From: Betaproteobacteria bacterium
GTDB taxonomy: Bacteria; Pseudomonadota; Gammaproteobacteria; Burkholderiales; Rhodocyclaceae
DNA length: 64,000 bases
Direction: 5' to 3'
Assembly (NCBI GenBank): GCA_016705475.1
Contig: JADIYD010000006.1
Location: forward strand, 478,226 to 542,225
Part shown: positions 17,787-29,951 of the stretch, one piece after another
Position numbering within the stretch: the stretch's first letter is position 1
Layout of the letters: each line of letters opens with the position of its first letter
Translations under genes and position numbers: made by a program
Notes under the pieces: generated by a model
Seen by the model: the letters and a program-made list of their open reading frames with translations, nothing else
Databases searched by the model: none
Told to the model about the DNA's origin: nothing

Positions 17787-20700
17787 ATGAAAGCATTGCT
17801 CGATCTGTTCAAGCAGGTAACCGCCGAGGAAGAATTCGACGCGATTACCATTGGCCTCGCTTCGCCCGAGAAAATCCGTTCCTGGTCCTACGGTGAAGTC
17901 AAGAAGCCGGAAACCATCAACTACCGTACCTTCAAGCCCGAGCGTGATGGCCTGTTCTGCGCCAAGATCTTTGGCCCGATCAAGGATTACGAGTGCCTGT
18001 GCGGCAAGTACAAGCGCCTCAAGCATCGCGGCGTGATCTGCGAGAAGTGTGGCGTTGAAGTGACGCTGGCGAAGGTTCGTCGTGACCGCATGGGTCACAT
18101 CGAACTGGCCTCGCCGACCGCTCACATCTGGTTCCTCAAGTCCCTGCCGTCCCGTCTCGGTATGGTGCTGGACATGACGCTGCGTGATATTGAGCGCGTT
18201 CTGTACTTCGAAGCATATGTCGTCACCGATCCGGGCATGGTCAGTAACCTCCAACGTGCCCAGTTGTTGACCGAAGAGCAATATCTGGAAATGATGGAAG
18301 AGCACGGCGATGAGTTCGTGGCTTTCATGGGCGCCGAAGGCATTCGTGAACTGCTGCGCAATCTCGACCTGAACAGCGAAGTGGAATCCCTGCACGCTGA
18401 GCTCGAGGTTACCGGCTCCGAAGCCAAGAACAAGAAGCTGGCCAAGCGCCTGAAGATTCTTGAGGGTTTCCAGAAATCCGGCATCAAGCCGGACTGGATG
18501 ATCCTCGAAGTCCTGCCGGTTCTGCCGCCGGACCTGCGTCCGCTGGTTCCGCTCGACGGCGGCCGCTTTGCGACTTCCGATCTGAACGACCTCTATCGTC
18601 GCGTCATCAACCGCAACAACCGTCTGAAGCGTCTGCTCGAATTGAAGGCGCCGGAAATCATCGTGCGCAACGAAAAGCGCATGCTGCAGGAGTCGGTCGA
18701 TTCCCTGCTCGACAACGGTCGTCGCGGCAAGGCCATGACCGGCGCCAACAAGCGTCCGCTCAAGTCGCTGGCCGACATGATCAAGGGCAAGGGCGGTCGT
18801 TTCCGTCAGAACTTGCTGGGTAAGCGCGTCGACTACTCCGGCCGTTCGGTCATCGTGGTCGGTCCGCAGCTCAAGCTGCATCAGTGCGGTCTGCCCAAGC
18901 TGATGGCGCTTGAACTGTTCAAGCCCTTCATCTTCCACAAGCTGGAAGTGCTTGGCTACGCCACCACCATCAAGCAAGCCAAGAAGATGGTCGAAGGTCA
19001 GGAACCGGTCGTTTGGGACATCCTCGAAGATGTCATCCGCGAACATCCGGTCATGCTGAACCGTGCGCCGACTCTGCACCGTCTCGGTATCCAGGCGTTC
19101 GAACCGACCCTGATCGAAGGCAAGGCCATCCAGCTGCACCCGCTTGTCTGTGCGGCATTCAACGCCGACTTCGACGGTGACCAGATGGCTGTCCACGTTC
19201 CGTTGTCGCTTGAAGCGCAGATGGAAGCCCGCACATTGATGCTGGCCTCCAACAACGTGCTTTCTCCCGCCAACGGCCAGCCGATCATCGTTCCGTCACA
19301 GGATATCGTGCTTGGTCTGTACTACGCGACCCGCGAAAAGATCAACGGCAAGGGCGAGGGCATGTACTTCGCTGATACCAACGAGATCGAGCGTGCCATG
19401 GCTGCTGGTCAGCTTGATGTGCATTCGCGTATCTCGGTGCGTCTCAAGCAGTATGAGCCTGCTGCGGTCGACGGCGAATTTGTTGAGAAAATGGTTCGTG
19501 TCGAAACGACTGCGGGCCGTGCTCTGTTGTCGAAGATTCTGCCGAAGGGCATGCCGTTCAAGGCGATTGATCGCGCTCTGAAGAAAAAGGAAATCTCCAA
19601 GCTGATCGACGAATCCTTCCGTCGCTGCGGCCTCAAGGAAACGGTGGTCTTCGCCGACAAGCTGATGCAGAACGGCTACGCCCTGGCCACCCGTGCCGGC
19701 ATTTCCTTCTGCTCGGACGACATGCGCGTCCCGGCCAAGAAGTACGAGATCATCGCCGAAGCCGAAGCCGAGGTTAAGGAAATCGAGACCCAGTACACCA
19801 ACGGTCTGGTGACCAACGGCGAACGCTACAACAAGGTCGTCGATATCTGGGGGCGTACGGGTGATCAGGTTGCCAAGGTCATGATGGACGAACTCGGCCA
19901 CGAAGAAACGGTCGATCGCCATGGCAAGAAGGTCAAGCAGGACTCCTTCAACTCCATCTACATGATGGCCGACTCCGGTGCCCGTGGTTCTGCTGCCCAG
20001 ATTCGTCAGCTCGCCGGTATGCGCGGCCTGATGGCAAAGCCGGATGGCTCGATTATCGAAACGCCAATCACGACGAACTTCCGTGAAGGCCTCAACGTTC
20101 TGCAGTACTTCATCTCGACCCACGGCGCCCGTAAGGGTCTGGCCGACACCGCGCTGAAGACGGCCAACTCCGGTTACCTGACGCGTCGTCTGGTCGACGT
20201 GACGCAGGATCTGGTCATCACCGAAGACGACTGCGGCACCCGCAACGGTTTCGTCGTCAAGGCGCTGGTCGAAGGCGGCGAAGTCATCGAAGCGTTGCGC
20301 GAGCGTATTCTCGGTCGCGTCGTCGTCGATGATCTGGTCGATCCGGAAACCCAGGAATCGGTAATTTTCGCCGGCACCATGCTGGACGAAGATCTGGTTG
20401 ACCTGATCGACAAGCTCGGTATCGATGAAGTCAAGGTTCGTACCCCGCTGACTTGTGATACCCGTTATGGCCTCTGTGCCCAATGTTATGGTCGCGATCT
20501 CGGTCGTGGCACGATGGTCAATGCCGGTGAAGCAGTCGGTGTTATCGCTGCCCAGTCTATCGGCGAGCCGGGTACCCAGCTGACCATGCGTACCTTCCAC
20601 GTGGGTGGCGCGGCTTCCCGTGCCGCTGTGGCAGACAAGGTCGAAGGCAAGTCGGCTGGTACCGTTCGCTACACCTCCAACATGCGCTATGTCACCAGCG

Positions 20701-21998
20701 CCAAGGGCGAGAAGGTCGTTATTTCCCGTTCTGGCGAGGTGCTGATCGTTGATGACCACGGTCGTGAGCGCGAACGTCACAAGGTGCCTTACGGTGCCAT
20801 GCTTTCAGTTGATGAAGGCAAGACCGTCAAGGCTGGCGTCAAGCTGGCAACCTGGGATCCGCATACCCGCCCGATCATTACCGAATACGCGGGTACTGCC
20901 CGCTTCGAGAACGTCGAGGAAGGCGTTACCGTCGCCAAGCAGGTCGATGACGTTACCGGCCTCTCCACGCTGGTGGTTATCGACCACAAGCGCGGTGGCA
21001 AGGCAGCGGTCAAGGGCGTTCGTCCTGTCGTCAAGCTGCTCGATGAAAGCGGCCAGGAAGTCCGTGTAGCCGGCAGTGATCACACGGTCTCCATCGCATT
21101 CCAGGTTGGCTCCATCATTTCGGTGCTGGATGGTCAGCAGGTGGGCGTTGGTGACGTGCTTGCCCGTATGCCGCAAGAGTCGGCCAAGACCCGTGACATC
21201 ACCGGTGGTCTGCCGCGCGTTGCCGAGCTGTTCGAAGCCCGTACGCCAAAGGATGCCTCCGTTCTGGCCGAATACACCGGCACTATCGGCTTCGGCAAGG
21301 ATACGAAGGGCAAGCAGCGTCTGATCATTACCGATCTCGATGGCACCGCCCATGAGTACTTGATTCCCAAGGATAAGCACGTTCTCGTTCATGATGGTCA
21401 GGTCGTCAATAAGGGCGAAAAGATTGTCGAAGGCGAACCGGATCCGCACGATATCCTGCGTTTGCAGGGTGTCGAGGCCTTGGCTCGCTACATCACGGAC
21501 GAAGTTCAGGACGTCTATCGTCTGCAGGGCGTCAAGATCAACGACAAGCACATTGAAGTGATCGTCCGTCAGATGCTCCGTCGTGTCGCGATTACCGAGC
21601 CAGGCGATACCAAGTTCATCAAGTCCGAGCAGGTCGAGCGTGCCGAGCTGTTGGCTGAAAATGACCGGGCTATTGCCGAAGGCAAGATCCCAGCCAATTT
21701 CGACCACATGCTGCTGGGTATTACCAAGGCCTCGTTGTCCACCGACTCGTTCATTTCCGCCGCTTCCTTCCAGGAAACGACGCGTGTTCTGACCGAAGCG
21801 GCGATTATGGGCAAGCGAGATGAACTTCGCGGTCTGAAGGAAAACGTCATTGTCGGTCGCCTCATTCCAGCGGGTACCGGCTTGGCTTATCACCGAAGCC
21901 GAAAGGCACAGTTGGCAGGTGAGGACCTCGCTGCAGCTGTTCCCGTCGCCGAGGCTGTTGTGGAAAACGCAACGCAAAGTAGCGAGCAGGACCAGTAA
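17787..21998 (+). CDS. rpoC: RNA polymerase beta' subunit
   Basis: Largest RNA polymerase subunit, 1403 residues (E. coli 1407). The N-terminal zinc site is visible as CLCGKYKRLKHRGVICEKCG, the active-site magnesium motif as NADFDGDQ (about 460), and the second zinc region as CDTRYGLCAQCYGRDLGRG; the trigger-loop segment EPGTQLTMRTFHVGGAAS is present. TTAGGAGTTAAACG precedes the ATG. The gene ends before a hairpin that overlaps the str-operon promoter. Confidence 0.98.
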   Translation: MKALLDLFKQVTAEEEFDAITIGLASPEKIRSWSYGEVKKPETINYRTFKPERDGLFCAKIFGPIKDYECLCGKYKRLKHRGVICEKCGVEVTLAKVRRDRMGHIELASPTAHIWFLKSLPSRLGMVLDMTLRDIERVLYFEAYVVTDPGMVSNLQRAQLLTEEQYLEMMEEHGDEFVAFMGAEGIRELLRNLDLNSEVESLHAELEVTGSEAKNKKLAKRLKILEGFQKSGIKPDWMILEVLPVLPPDLRPLVPLDGGRFATSDLNDLYRRVINRNNRLKRLLELKAPEIIVRNEKRMLQESVDSLLDNGRRGKAMTGANKRPLKSLADMIKGKGGRFRQNLLGKRVDYSGRSVIVVGPQLKLHQCGLPKLMALELFKPFIFHKLEVLGYATTIKQAKKMVEGQEPVVWDILEDVIREHPVMLNRAPTLHRLGIQAFEPTLIEGKAIQLHPLVCAAFNADFDGDQMAVHVPLSLEAQMEARTLMLASNNVLSPANGQPIIVPSQDIVLGLYYATREKINGKGEGMYFADTNEIERAMAAGQLDVHSRISVRLKQYEPAAVDGEFVEKMVRVETTAGRALLSKILPKGMPFKAIDRALKKKEISKLIDESFRRCGLKETVVFADKLMQNGYALATRAGISFCSDDMRVPAKKYEIIAEAEAEVKEIETQYTNGLVTNGERYNKVVDIWGRTGDQVAKVMMDELGHEETVDRHGKKVKQDSFNSIYMMADSGARGSAAQIRQLAGMRGLMAKPDGSIIETPITTNFREGLNVLQYFISTHGARKGLADTALKTANSGYLTRRLVDVTQDLVITEDDCGTRNGFVVKALVEGGEVIEALRERILGRVVVDDLVDPETQESVIFAGTMLDEDLVDLIDKLGIDEVKVRTPLTCDTRYGLCAQCYGRDLGRGTMVNAGEAVGVIAAQSIGEPGTQLTMRTFHVGGAASRAAVADKVEGKSAGTVRYTSNMRYVTSAKGEKVVISRSGEVLIVDDHGRERERHKVPYGAMLSVDEGKTVKAGVKLATWDPHTRPIITEYAGTARFENVEEGVTVAKQVDDVTGLSTLVVIDHKRGGKAAVKGVRPVVKLLDESGQEVRVAGSDHTVSIAFQVGSIISVLDGQQVGVGDVLARMPQESAKTRDITGGLPRVAELFEARTPKDASVLAEYTGTIGFGKDTKGKQRLIITDLDGTAHEYLIPKDKHVLVHDGQVVNKGEKIVEGEPDPHDILRLQGVEALARYITDEVQDVYRLQGVKINDKHIEVIVRQMLRRVAITEPGDTKFIKSEQVERAELLAENDRAIAEGKIPANFDHMLLGITKASLSTDSFISAASFQETTRVLTEAAIMGKRDELRGLKENVIVGRLIPAGTGLAYHRSRKAQLAGEDLAAAVPVAEAVVENATQSSEQDQ

Positions 21999-22010
21999 GT
22001 CTGTTGGAAG

Positions 22011-22035
22011 CCCCCTTGTCTCGTTGACAAGGGGG
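22011..22035 (+). terminator. Hairpin after rpoC, terminator-like
   Basis: A perfect 10-bp stem (CCCCCTTGTC at 22011-22020 with 22026-22035), loop TCGTT. It is only followed by TTGATC, so termination would be weak or need help. Its 3' arm contains the -35 element of the next promoter. Confidence 0.5.
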
Positions 22036-22052
22036 TTGATCGGCCATAGAAT
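22024..22052 (+). promoter_or_regulatory. Promoter of the str operon (rpsL)
   Basis: A perfect TTGACA (22024-22029), a 17-base spacer and TAGAAT (22047-22052), about 105 bases before the rpsL ATG. The -35 box is inside the hairpin after rpoC, so terminator and promoter share sequence. Confidence 0.7.
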
Positions 22053-22156
22053 TTATGGTCTTTGTCGGCGGAGGCTAATCATTGTCTCTGCTTTGGATAA
22101 CAAAATAGCCGTCGTGTACCAGTATTGCTGTGCCCGGCCGTTGAAGGAAGTTTGAT

Positions 22157-22534
22157 ATGCCGACCATTAACCAGCTCGTGCGCAAGCCGCGCGTAGCCGA
22201 AAAGGCCAAGAGCAAGGTTCCTGCTCTGGAAAAATGCCCGCAGAAGCGTGGCGTCTGTACCCGTGTTTACACCACCACCCCGAAAAAGCCGAACTCCGCT
22301 CTCCGTAAGGTTTGCAAGGTTCGTCTGACGAATGGCTTCGAAGTCATTTCCTATATCGGCGGTGAAGGTCACAACCTGCAGGAACACTCCGTGGTCCTGA
22401 TCCGTGGTGGTCGTGTCAAGGACTTGCCGGGTGTGCGTTACCACACCGTGCGCGGCTCCCTGGATACGCAGGGTGTCAAGGATCGTAAGCAGTCCCGTTC
22501 CAAATACGGGGCCAAGCGTCCGAAGGCTGCTTAA
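22157..22534 (+). CDS. rpsL: 30S ribosomal protein S12
   Basis: Decoding-centre protein. The 125-residue product (E. coli 124) has the conserved loops TTPKKPNSALRKV and GGRVKDLPGVRYHTVRG; the lysines that mutate in streptomycin resistance (K42 and K87 of E. coli numbering) are wild type, and the aspartate modified by RimO is present. GAAGGAAGTTTGAT precedes the ATG. It opens the str operon rpsL-rpsG-fusA-tuf. Confidence 0.98.
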   Translation: MPTINQLVRKPRVAEKAKSKVPALEKCPQKRGVCTRVYTTTPKKPNSALRKVCKVRLTNGFEVISYIGGEGHNLQEHSVVLIRGGRVKDLPGVRYHTVRGSLDTQGVKDRKQSRSKYGAKRPKAA

Positions 22535-22584
22535 TTCAATTAGTGGCTTAAGTAAGTGGCCGTCCCTTTGGGCGGTCGGGAGAG

Positions 22585-22615
22585 GCCGGGAGGGTAAAAC
22601 CCTAGCCCGGCTTTT
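22585..22615 (+). other. Hairpin in the rpsL-rpsG spacer, possible S7 control site
   Basis: The 110-base spacer has a stem GCCGGG / CCCGGC (22585-22590 with 22606-22611) extended inside by GGG/CCC, followed by TTTT. In E. coli, S7 binds the equivalent spacer to repress rpsG. Here the structure could serve that purpose or act as a weak attenuator; both are inference. Confidence 0.45.
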
Positions 22616-22644
22616 CAACTGAATCGTGTTTAATAGAGGTTAAT

Positions 22645-23115
22645 ATGCCCCGTCGTCGTGAAGTACCCAAGCGTGACATTCTCCCGGATCCGAAGTTCGG
22701 CAATGTCGATGTCTCCAAGTTTGTAAACGCCATCATGCAAAGCGGCAAGAAGTCTGTTGCCGAGCGTATCGTCTATGGCGCTTTCGATATCATCACCACC
22801 AAGTCCGGCAAGGATCCGCTCGAAGTCTTCGCTTCTGCGATGGCTAACGTTCGCCCGATGGTCGAAGTCAAGTCCCGCCGTGTCGGTGGTGCCAACTACC
22901 AGGTTCCGGTCGAAGTTCGCCCGGCTCGTCGCGCCGCGCTCGCCATGCGCTGGCTGCGTGAGTCTGCCCGCAAGCGTTCCGAGAAATCCATGGGCCAGCG
23001 TCTGGCTGCCGAAATGCTGGAAGCTGCTGAAAACCGCGGTGGTGCCGTCAAGAAGCGTGACGAAGTGCATCGCATGGCTGATGCCAACAAGGCATTCGCT
23101 CACTTCCGCTTCTAA
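22645..23115 (+). CDS. rpsG: 30S ribosomal protein S7
   Basis: Primary binder of the 16S rRNA 3' major domain and organiser of the head, close to the E and P sites. The 156-residue product begins MPRRREVPKRDILPDPKFG and has the conserved GGANYQVPVEVRPARR motif. AGAGGTTAAT precedes the ATG. It follows a structured 110-base spacer after rpsL, where S7 autoregulation occurs in other bacteria. Confidence 0.97.
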   Translation: MPRRREVPKRDILPDPKFGNVDVSKFVNAIMQSGKKSVAERIVYGAFDIITTKSGKDPLEVFASAMANVRPMVEVKSRRVGGANYQVPVEVRPARRAALAMRWLRESARKRSEKSMGQRLAAEMLEAAENRGGAVKKRDEVHRMADANKAFAHFRF

Positions 23116-23133
23116 TTCTCTAAGGGCTCTAAC

Positions 23134-25227
<2,094 letters not shown>

Positions 25228-25244
25228 TTGTTGGAGAACCGATA

Positions 25245-26435
<1,191 letters not shown>

Positions 26436-26497
26436 TTCGTTCTTTTAAAAATCCCGGGTGAGGCTCGCTTCACCCCATCGCTCTTTGGAAGTCAAAA

Positions 26498-26809
26498 ATG
26501 CAAAACCAGAAAATCCGTATCCGTCTCAAGGCCTTCGACTATCGTCTGATCGATCAATCCGCTCAGGAAATCGTCGAAACTGCCAAGCGTACCGGTGCAG
26601 TTGTTCGTGGTCCCGTGCCGTTGCCGACCCGTAAACAGCGTTTCGACATCCTGCGTTCGCCCCACGTGAACAAGGCTTCCCGCGATCAGTTGGAAATTCG
26701 TACCCATCTGCGTTTGATGGATATTGTTGATCCGACTGACAAGACTGTTGATGCGCTGATGAAGCTGGACCTCCCGGCTGGCGTGGACGTCGAAATCAAG
26801 TTGCAGTAA
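26498..26809 (+). CDS. rpsJ: 30S ribosomal protein S10
   Basis: Head protein of the small subunit; it also pairs with NusB in antitermination. Exactly 103 residues as in E. coli, with the loop signature VRGPVPLPTRKQRFDILRSPHVNK. It lies 62 bases after tuf, with TTTGGAAGTC upstream. Its last codons overlap a -35 element of a promoter that reads into rplC, so the S10 operon may have an internal start here. Confidence 0.97.
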   Translation: MQNQKIRIRLKAFDYRLIDQSAQEIVETAKRTGAVVRGPVPLPTRKQRFDILRSPHVNKASRDQLEIRTHLRLMDIVDPTDKTVDALMKLDLPAGVDVEIKLQ

Positions 26810-26830
26810 TAGAGTAATTGCGGATATAAT
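26801..26830 (+). promoter_or_regulatory. Promoter between rpsJ and rplC
   Basis: TTGCAG (26801-26806), 18-base spacer, perfect TATAAT (26825-26830). The -10 is flanked by the inverted arms GCGGA/TCCGC. The predicted start is about 80 bases before rplC, leaving a GC-rich leader. Confidence 0.55.
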
Positions 26831-26919
26831 CCGCGCCTTTCGGGGGTGGCCGGCGACGGCTGCCCATTTGTTGTTTTACATCGACCGGCCAATCGCAGCC
26901 GGCGATGAGGAGAATAACC

Positions 26920-27558
26920 ATGAGTCTAGGCCTTGTTGGTCGCAAGGTTGGCATGACTCGCATTTTTGCCGAGGATGGCGCGTCCATTCCGGTAACTGTG
27001 CTTGACGTGTCTAACAACCGAGTGACCCAAGTAAAAACGCCGGAGATCGATGGCTACTCAGCCATTCAGGTCGCATTCGGCAAGCGCCGTGCCTCTCGTG
27101 TTTCGAAGCCCCTTGCTGGCCATCTGGCCAAGGCGGGTGTCGAAGCCGGGCATGTGCTCAAGGAATTCCTGATCGGTGCTGATCAGCTCGCCACTTTCAA
27201 GGCGGGCGACCAGGTTGCTGTCACCATTTTTGCCGAAGGGCAAAAAGTTGACGTGACCGGTAGCTCCATCGGTAAGGGTTTCCAGGGTGGTATCAAGCGC
27301 CACAATTTCAGTTCAAACCGTGCAACCCATGGTAACTCGCTGTCGCATAACGCGCCGGGTTCCATTGGTATGGCGCAGGACCCGGGTCGTGTTTTCCCGG
27401 GTAAGCGCATGGCCGGCCACATGGGCGATGTTCAGTCGACCATGCAGGGGCTGACGATTGTTCGCGTTGATGCTGACCGCCAGCTGTTGCTGGTCAAGGG
27501 TGCCGTTCCCGGCGCCAAGGGTTCTGACGTCGTCGTGCGTCCGGCAGTCAAGGGCTAA
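26920..27558 (+). CDS. rplC: 50S ribosomal protein L3
   Basis: Early-assembly protein near the peptidyl-transferase centre. The 212-residue product (E. coli 209) has GLVGRKVGMTRIF at the N-terminus and the conserved extension motif FQGGIKRHNFSSNRATHGNS with the glutamine region GSIGMAQDPGRVFPGKRMAGH. The start at MSLGLVGRK is preceded by GAGGAGAATAACC; five extra in-frame codons upstream are not supported. rplD follows after 9 bases. Confidence 0.96.
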   Translation: MSLGLVGRKVGMTRIFAEDGASIPVTVLDVSNNRVTQVKTPEIDGYSAIQVAFGKRRASRVSKPLAGHLAKAGVEAGHVLKEFLIGADQLATFKAGDQVAVTIFAEGQKVDVTGSSIGKGFQGGIKRHNFSSNRATHGNSLSHNAPGSIGMAQDPGRVFPGKRMAGHMGDVQSTMQGLTIVRVDADRQLLLVKGAVPGAKGSDVVVRPAVKG

Positions 27559-27567
27559 GGGGGCGAC

Positions 27568-28191
27568 ATGGAACTCAAGGTAATTAACGAACAAGGCCAG
27601 GAATCTGCCAAGCTGCAGGCTTCCGATGTGCTGTTCGGTCGCGATTTCAATGAAGCGCTGGTTCACCAGATCGTCGTTGCCTACCAGGCTAACGCACGTT
27701 CCGGCGACCGTCAGCAGAAGGATCGCTCCGAAGTCCGTCACACCACCACCAAGCCGTGGCGCCAGAAGGGTACGGGTCGTGCCCGTGCTGGTAGCAATGG
27801 CAGCCCGTTGTGGCGTGGGGGTGGTCGTATTTTCCCGAATTCTCCAGAAGAGAATTTCAGCCAGAAGGTCAACAAGAAGATGTTCCGCGCCGGTATGGCT
27901 GCGATCCTCTCCGAGTTGGCTCGCCAGGACCGTCTCGTTGTCATCGACGATCTGTCCATTGATGCCCCCAAGACCAAGCTTTTCATGCAAAAGCTCAAGG
28001 ATCTGGGTCTCGAAGGCAAGCTTCTGGTCATCACCGACGCGCTGAGCGAGAACCTCTATCTCTCGTCGCGCAACCTGCCCAACGTTCTGGTGCTGGAAGC
28101 CCAGGAGGCCGATCCGGTTTCCCTGGTTCGCTTCCCCAAGGTCCTTGTGACCAAGAACGCTGTGGCCAAGTTCGAGGAGATGTGGGGATGA
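27568..28191 (+). CDS. rplD: 50S ribosomal protein L4
   Basis: Lines the exit tunnel constriction through its extended loop, visible around TTTKPWRQKGTGRARAGSNG. 207 residues (E. coli 201). In E. coli, L4 also represses the S10 operon at its leader. AGGGGGCGAC precedes the ATG and the stop overlaps the rplW start (ATGA). Confidence 0.96.
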   Translation: MELKVINEQGQESAKLQASDVLFGRDFNEALVHQIVVAYQANARSGDRQQKDRSEVRHTTTKPWRQKGTGRARAGSNGSPLWRGGGRIFPNSPEENFSQKVNKKMFRAGMAAILSELARQDRLVVIDDLSIDAPKTKLFMQKLKDLGLEGKLLVITDALSENLYLSSRNLPNVLVLEAQEADPVSLVRFPKVLVTKNAVAKFEEMWG

Positions 28192-28490
28192 ATCAAGAGC
28201 GTCTGATGCAGGTGCTGCTTGCACCGCAAATCTCCGAGAAGGCTACCTACGTTGCTGACAAGCACAACCAGGTGATCTTCCGTGTCGCTTCCGATGCCAC
28301 CAAGCCGGAAATCAAGGCTGCCGTTGAGCTGCTGTTCAAGGTTGAAGTCGGTGCCGTTCAGGTCGCCAACGTCAAGGGCAAGGTCAAGCGTTTCAAGGGT
28401 GCGGTTGGTCGTCGCAAGGGCTGGAAGAAAGCCTACGTGAGCCTCAAGCCGGGCCAGGAACTGAATTTTGTTGAAGGGGGGAATGCGTAA
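28188..28490 (+). CDS. rplW: 50S ribosomal protein L23
   Basis: Protein at the tunnel exit that docks trigger factor and SRP. 100 residues, equal to E. coli, starting MNQERLMQVLLAPQISEKAT and with the conserved loop KVKRFKGAVGRRKGWKKAYV. I chose the ATG overlapping the rplD stop, with GAGGAG upstream, over a GTG two codons earlier. Its stop shares a base with the rplB ATG. Confidence 0.95.
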   Translation: MNQERLMQVLLAPQISEKATYVADKHNQVIFRVASDATKPEIKAAVELLFKVEVGAVQVANVKGKVKRFKGAVGRRKGWKKAYVSLKPGQELNFVEGGNA

Positions 28491-29317
28491 TGGCACTCGT
28501 TAAAGTCAAGCCGACTTCCCCGGGTCGTCGCGCTGTTGTGCAGGTTGTTAATCCCAACCTGCACAAGGGCAAGCCGTTCGCCCCGCTGGTCGAAGCCAAG
28601 TCTGGCAACGCCGGCCGCAACAACAATGGCCGTATCACTGTTCGCCATCAAGGCGGCGGTCACAAGCAGGCTTATCGCGTCATCGATTTCAAGCGCAACA
28701 AGGACGGCATCCCGGCCAAGGTTGAGCGCCTGGAGTATGATCCGAACCGTACGGCCAATATTGCGTTGCTGTGCTACGCCGACGGTGAGCGTCGTTACAT
28801 CATTGCCAACAAGGGCATGGTGGTTGGTCAGCCGATCATCAGTGGCTCCGAAGCGCCGATCAAGTCTGGTAATGCACTGCCGATCCGCAATATCCCGGTT
28901 GGTACGACCATTTGCTGCGTTGAGATGCTGCCTGGCAAGGGCGCGCAAATTGCCCGTTCCGCTGGCACCTCCGTCCAGCTGCTGGCCCGTGAAGGTTCGT
29001 ATGCCCAGATTCGCCTCCGCTCCGGCGAAGTGCGTCGCGTGCATGTCGAATGTCGCGCCACCATCGGTGAAGTTGGCAACGAAGAGCACAACCTGCGCAA
29101 GTTCGGTAAAGCCGGTGCTATGCGTTGGCGTGGTATTCGCCCGACCGTTCGCGGTACGGCCATGAACCCGGTCGATCACCCCCACGGTGGTGGTGAAGGC
29201 AAGACCGGCGAAGGTCGCGTGCCAGTCAATCCGTGGGGTCAGCCCACCAAGGGTTACCGCACCCGCAGCAACAAGCGCACGAACAGCATGATCGTTCAGC
29301 GCCGTCACAAGCGTTAA
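28490..29317 (+). CDS. rplB: 50S ribosomal protein L2
   Basis: One of the most conserved large-subunit proteins, needed for subunit joining and peptidyl transfer. 275 residues (E. coli 273), with GRNNNGRITVRHQGGGHKQ near the N-terminus and the signature MNPVDHPHGGGEGKTGEGR near the C-terminus, including the key histidine. Its start overlaps the rplW stop by one base. Confidence 0.98.
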   Translation: MALVKVKPTSPGRRAVVQVVNPNLHKGKPFAPLVEAKSGNAGRNNNGRITVRHQGGGHKQAYRVIDFKRNKDGIPAKVERLEYDPNRTANIALLCYADGERRYIIANKGMVVGQPIISGSEAPIKSGNALPIRNIPVGTTICCVEMLPGKGAQIARSAGTSVQLLAREGSYAQIRLRSGEVRRVHVECRATIGEVGNEEHNLRKFGKAGAMRWRGIRPTVRGTAMNPVDHPHGGGEGKTGEGRVPVNPWGQPTKGYRTRSNKRTNSMIVQRRHKR

Positions 29318-29327
29318 GGGGTAGGAA

Positions 29328-29603
29328 ATGGGACGTTCTCTCAAAAAGGGCCCGTTTGTTGATGCGCATCTGATCGACAAAGTCGAAGCAGTCCGCGCCA
29401 CCAGCGACAAGCGCCCGATCAAGACATGGTCGCGTCGTTCGACGATCCTCCCCGAGTTCATCGGCCTGACGATTGCGGTGCACAACGGCAAGCAGCATAT
29501 TCCGGTGTTCGTTACCGAAAATATGGTCGGTCACAAGCTCGGCGAGTTTTCGCTGACCCGTACGTTCAAGGGTCACACCGCCGGCAAGAAGGCCAAGAAG
29601 TAA
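29328..29603 (+). CDS. rpsS: 30S ribosomal protein S19
   Basis: Head protein that contacts S13 and the A-site finger. 91 residues (E. coli 92), with GRSLKKGPFVDAHL at the N-terminus and KLGEFSLTRTFKGHTAGKK at the C-terminus. GGGGTAGGAA precedes the ATG, 10 bases after rplB. Confidence 0.97.
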   Translation: MGRSLKKGPFVDAHLIDKVEAVRATSDKRPIKTWSRRSTILPEFIGLTIAVHNGKQHIPVFVTENMVGHKLGEFSLTRTFKGHTAGKKAKK

Positions 29604-29612
29604 GGAGCTGAC

Positions 29613-29942
29613 ATGGAAACTCGTGCAAATTTGCGAGGCGTACGCCTCTCTGCGCAAAAGGGCCGCTTGGTTGCGGACCTCGTGCGCGGCAAGCCGGTTG
29701 GCCAGGCTCTGAACATCCTGGCTTTCTGCCCCAAAAAGGGCGCCGGTATCGTCAAGAAGGTGCTGGAGTCGGCAATCGCCAACGCCGAGCACAACGATGG
29801 TGCTGATATCGACGAACTGACGGTGAAAACCATCTACGTTGAAAAAGGCATGGTGCTCAAGCGCTTTACGGCGCGCGCCAAGGGTCGTGGCAATCGGATC
29901 GTCAAGCCGACCTGCCATATCTATCTGACCGTTGGTAACTAA
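29613..29942 (+). CDS. rplV: 50S ribosomal protein L22
   Basis: Tunnel-wall protein whose long hairpin forms the macrolide-relevant constriction with L4. 109 residues (E. coli 110), with VRLSAQKGRLVADLVRGKPV near the start and the hairpin KRFTARAKGRGNRIVKPTCH at about 80-100, with no deletion of the kind linked to erythromycin resistance. TAAGGAGCTGAC precedes the ATG. Confidence 0.97.
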   Translation: METRANLRGVRLSAQKGRLVADLVRGKPVGQALNILAFCPKKGAGIVKKVLESAIANAEHNDGADIDELTVKTIYVEKGMVLKRFTARAKGRGNRIVKPTCHIYLTVGN

Positions 29943-29951
29943 GGAAGAGCC

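Noticed and set aside
17766..20780. Two long minus-strand frames over rpoC
   Set aside because: Antisense to rpoC with its conserved motifs; no plausible start signals or protein features.
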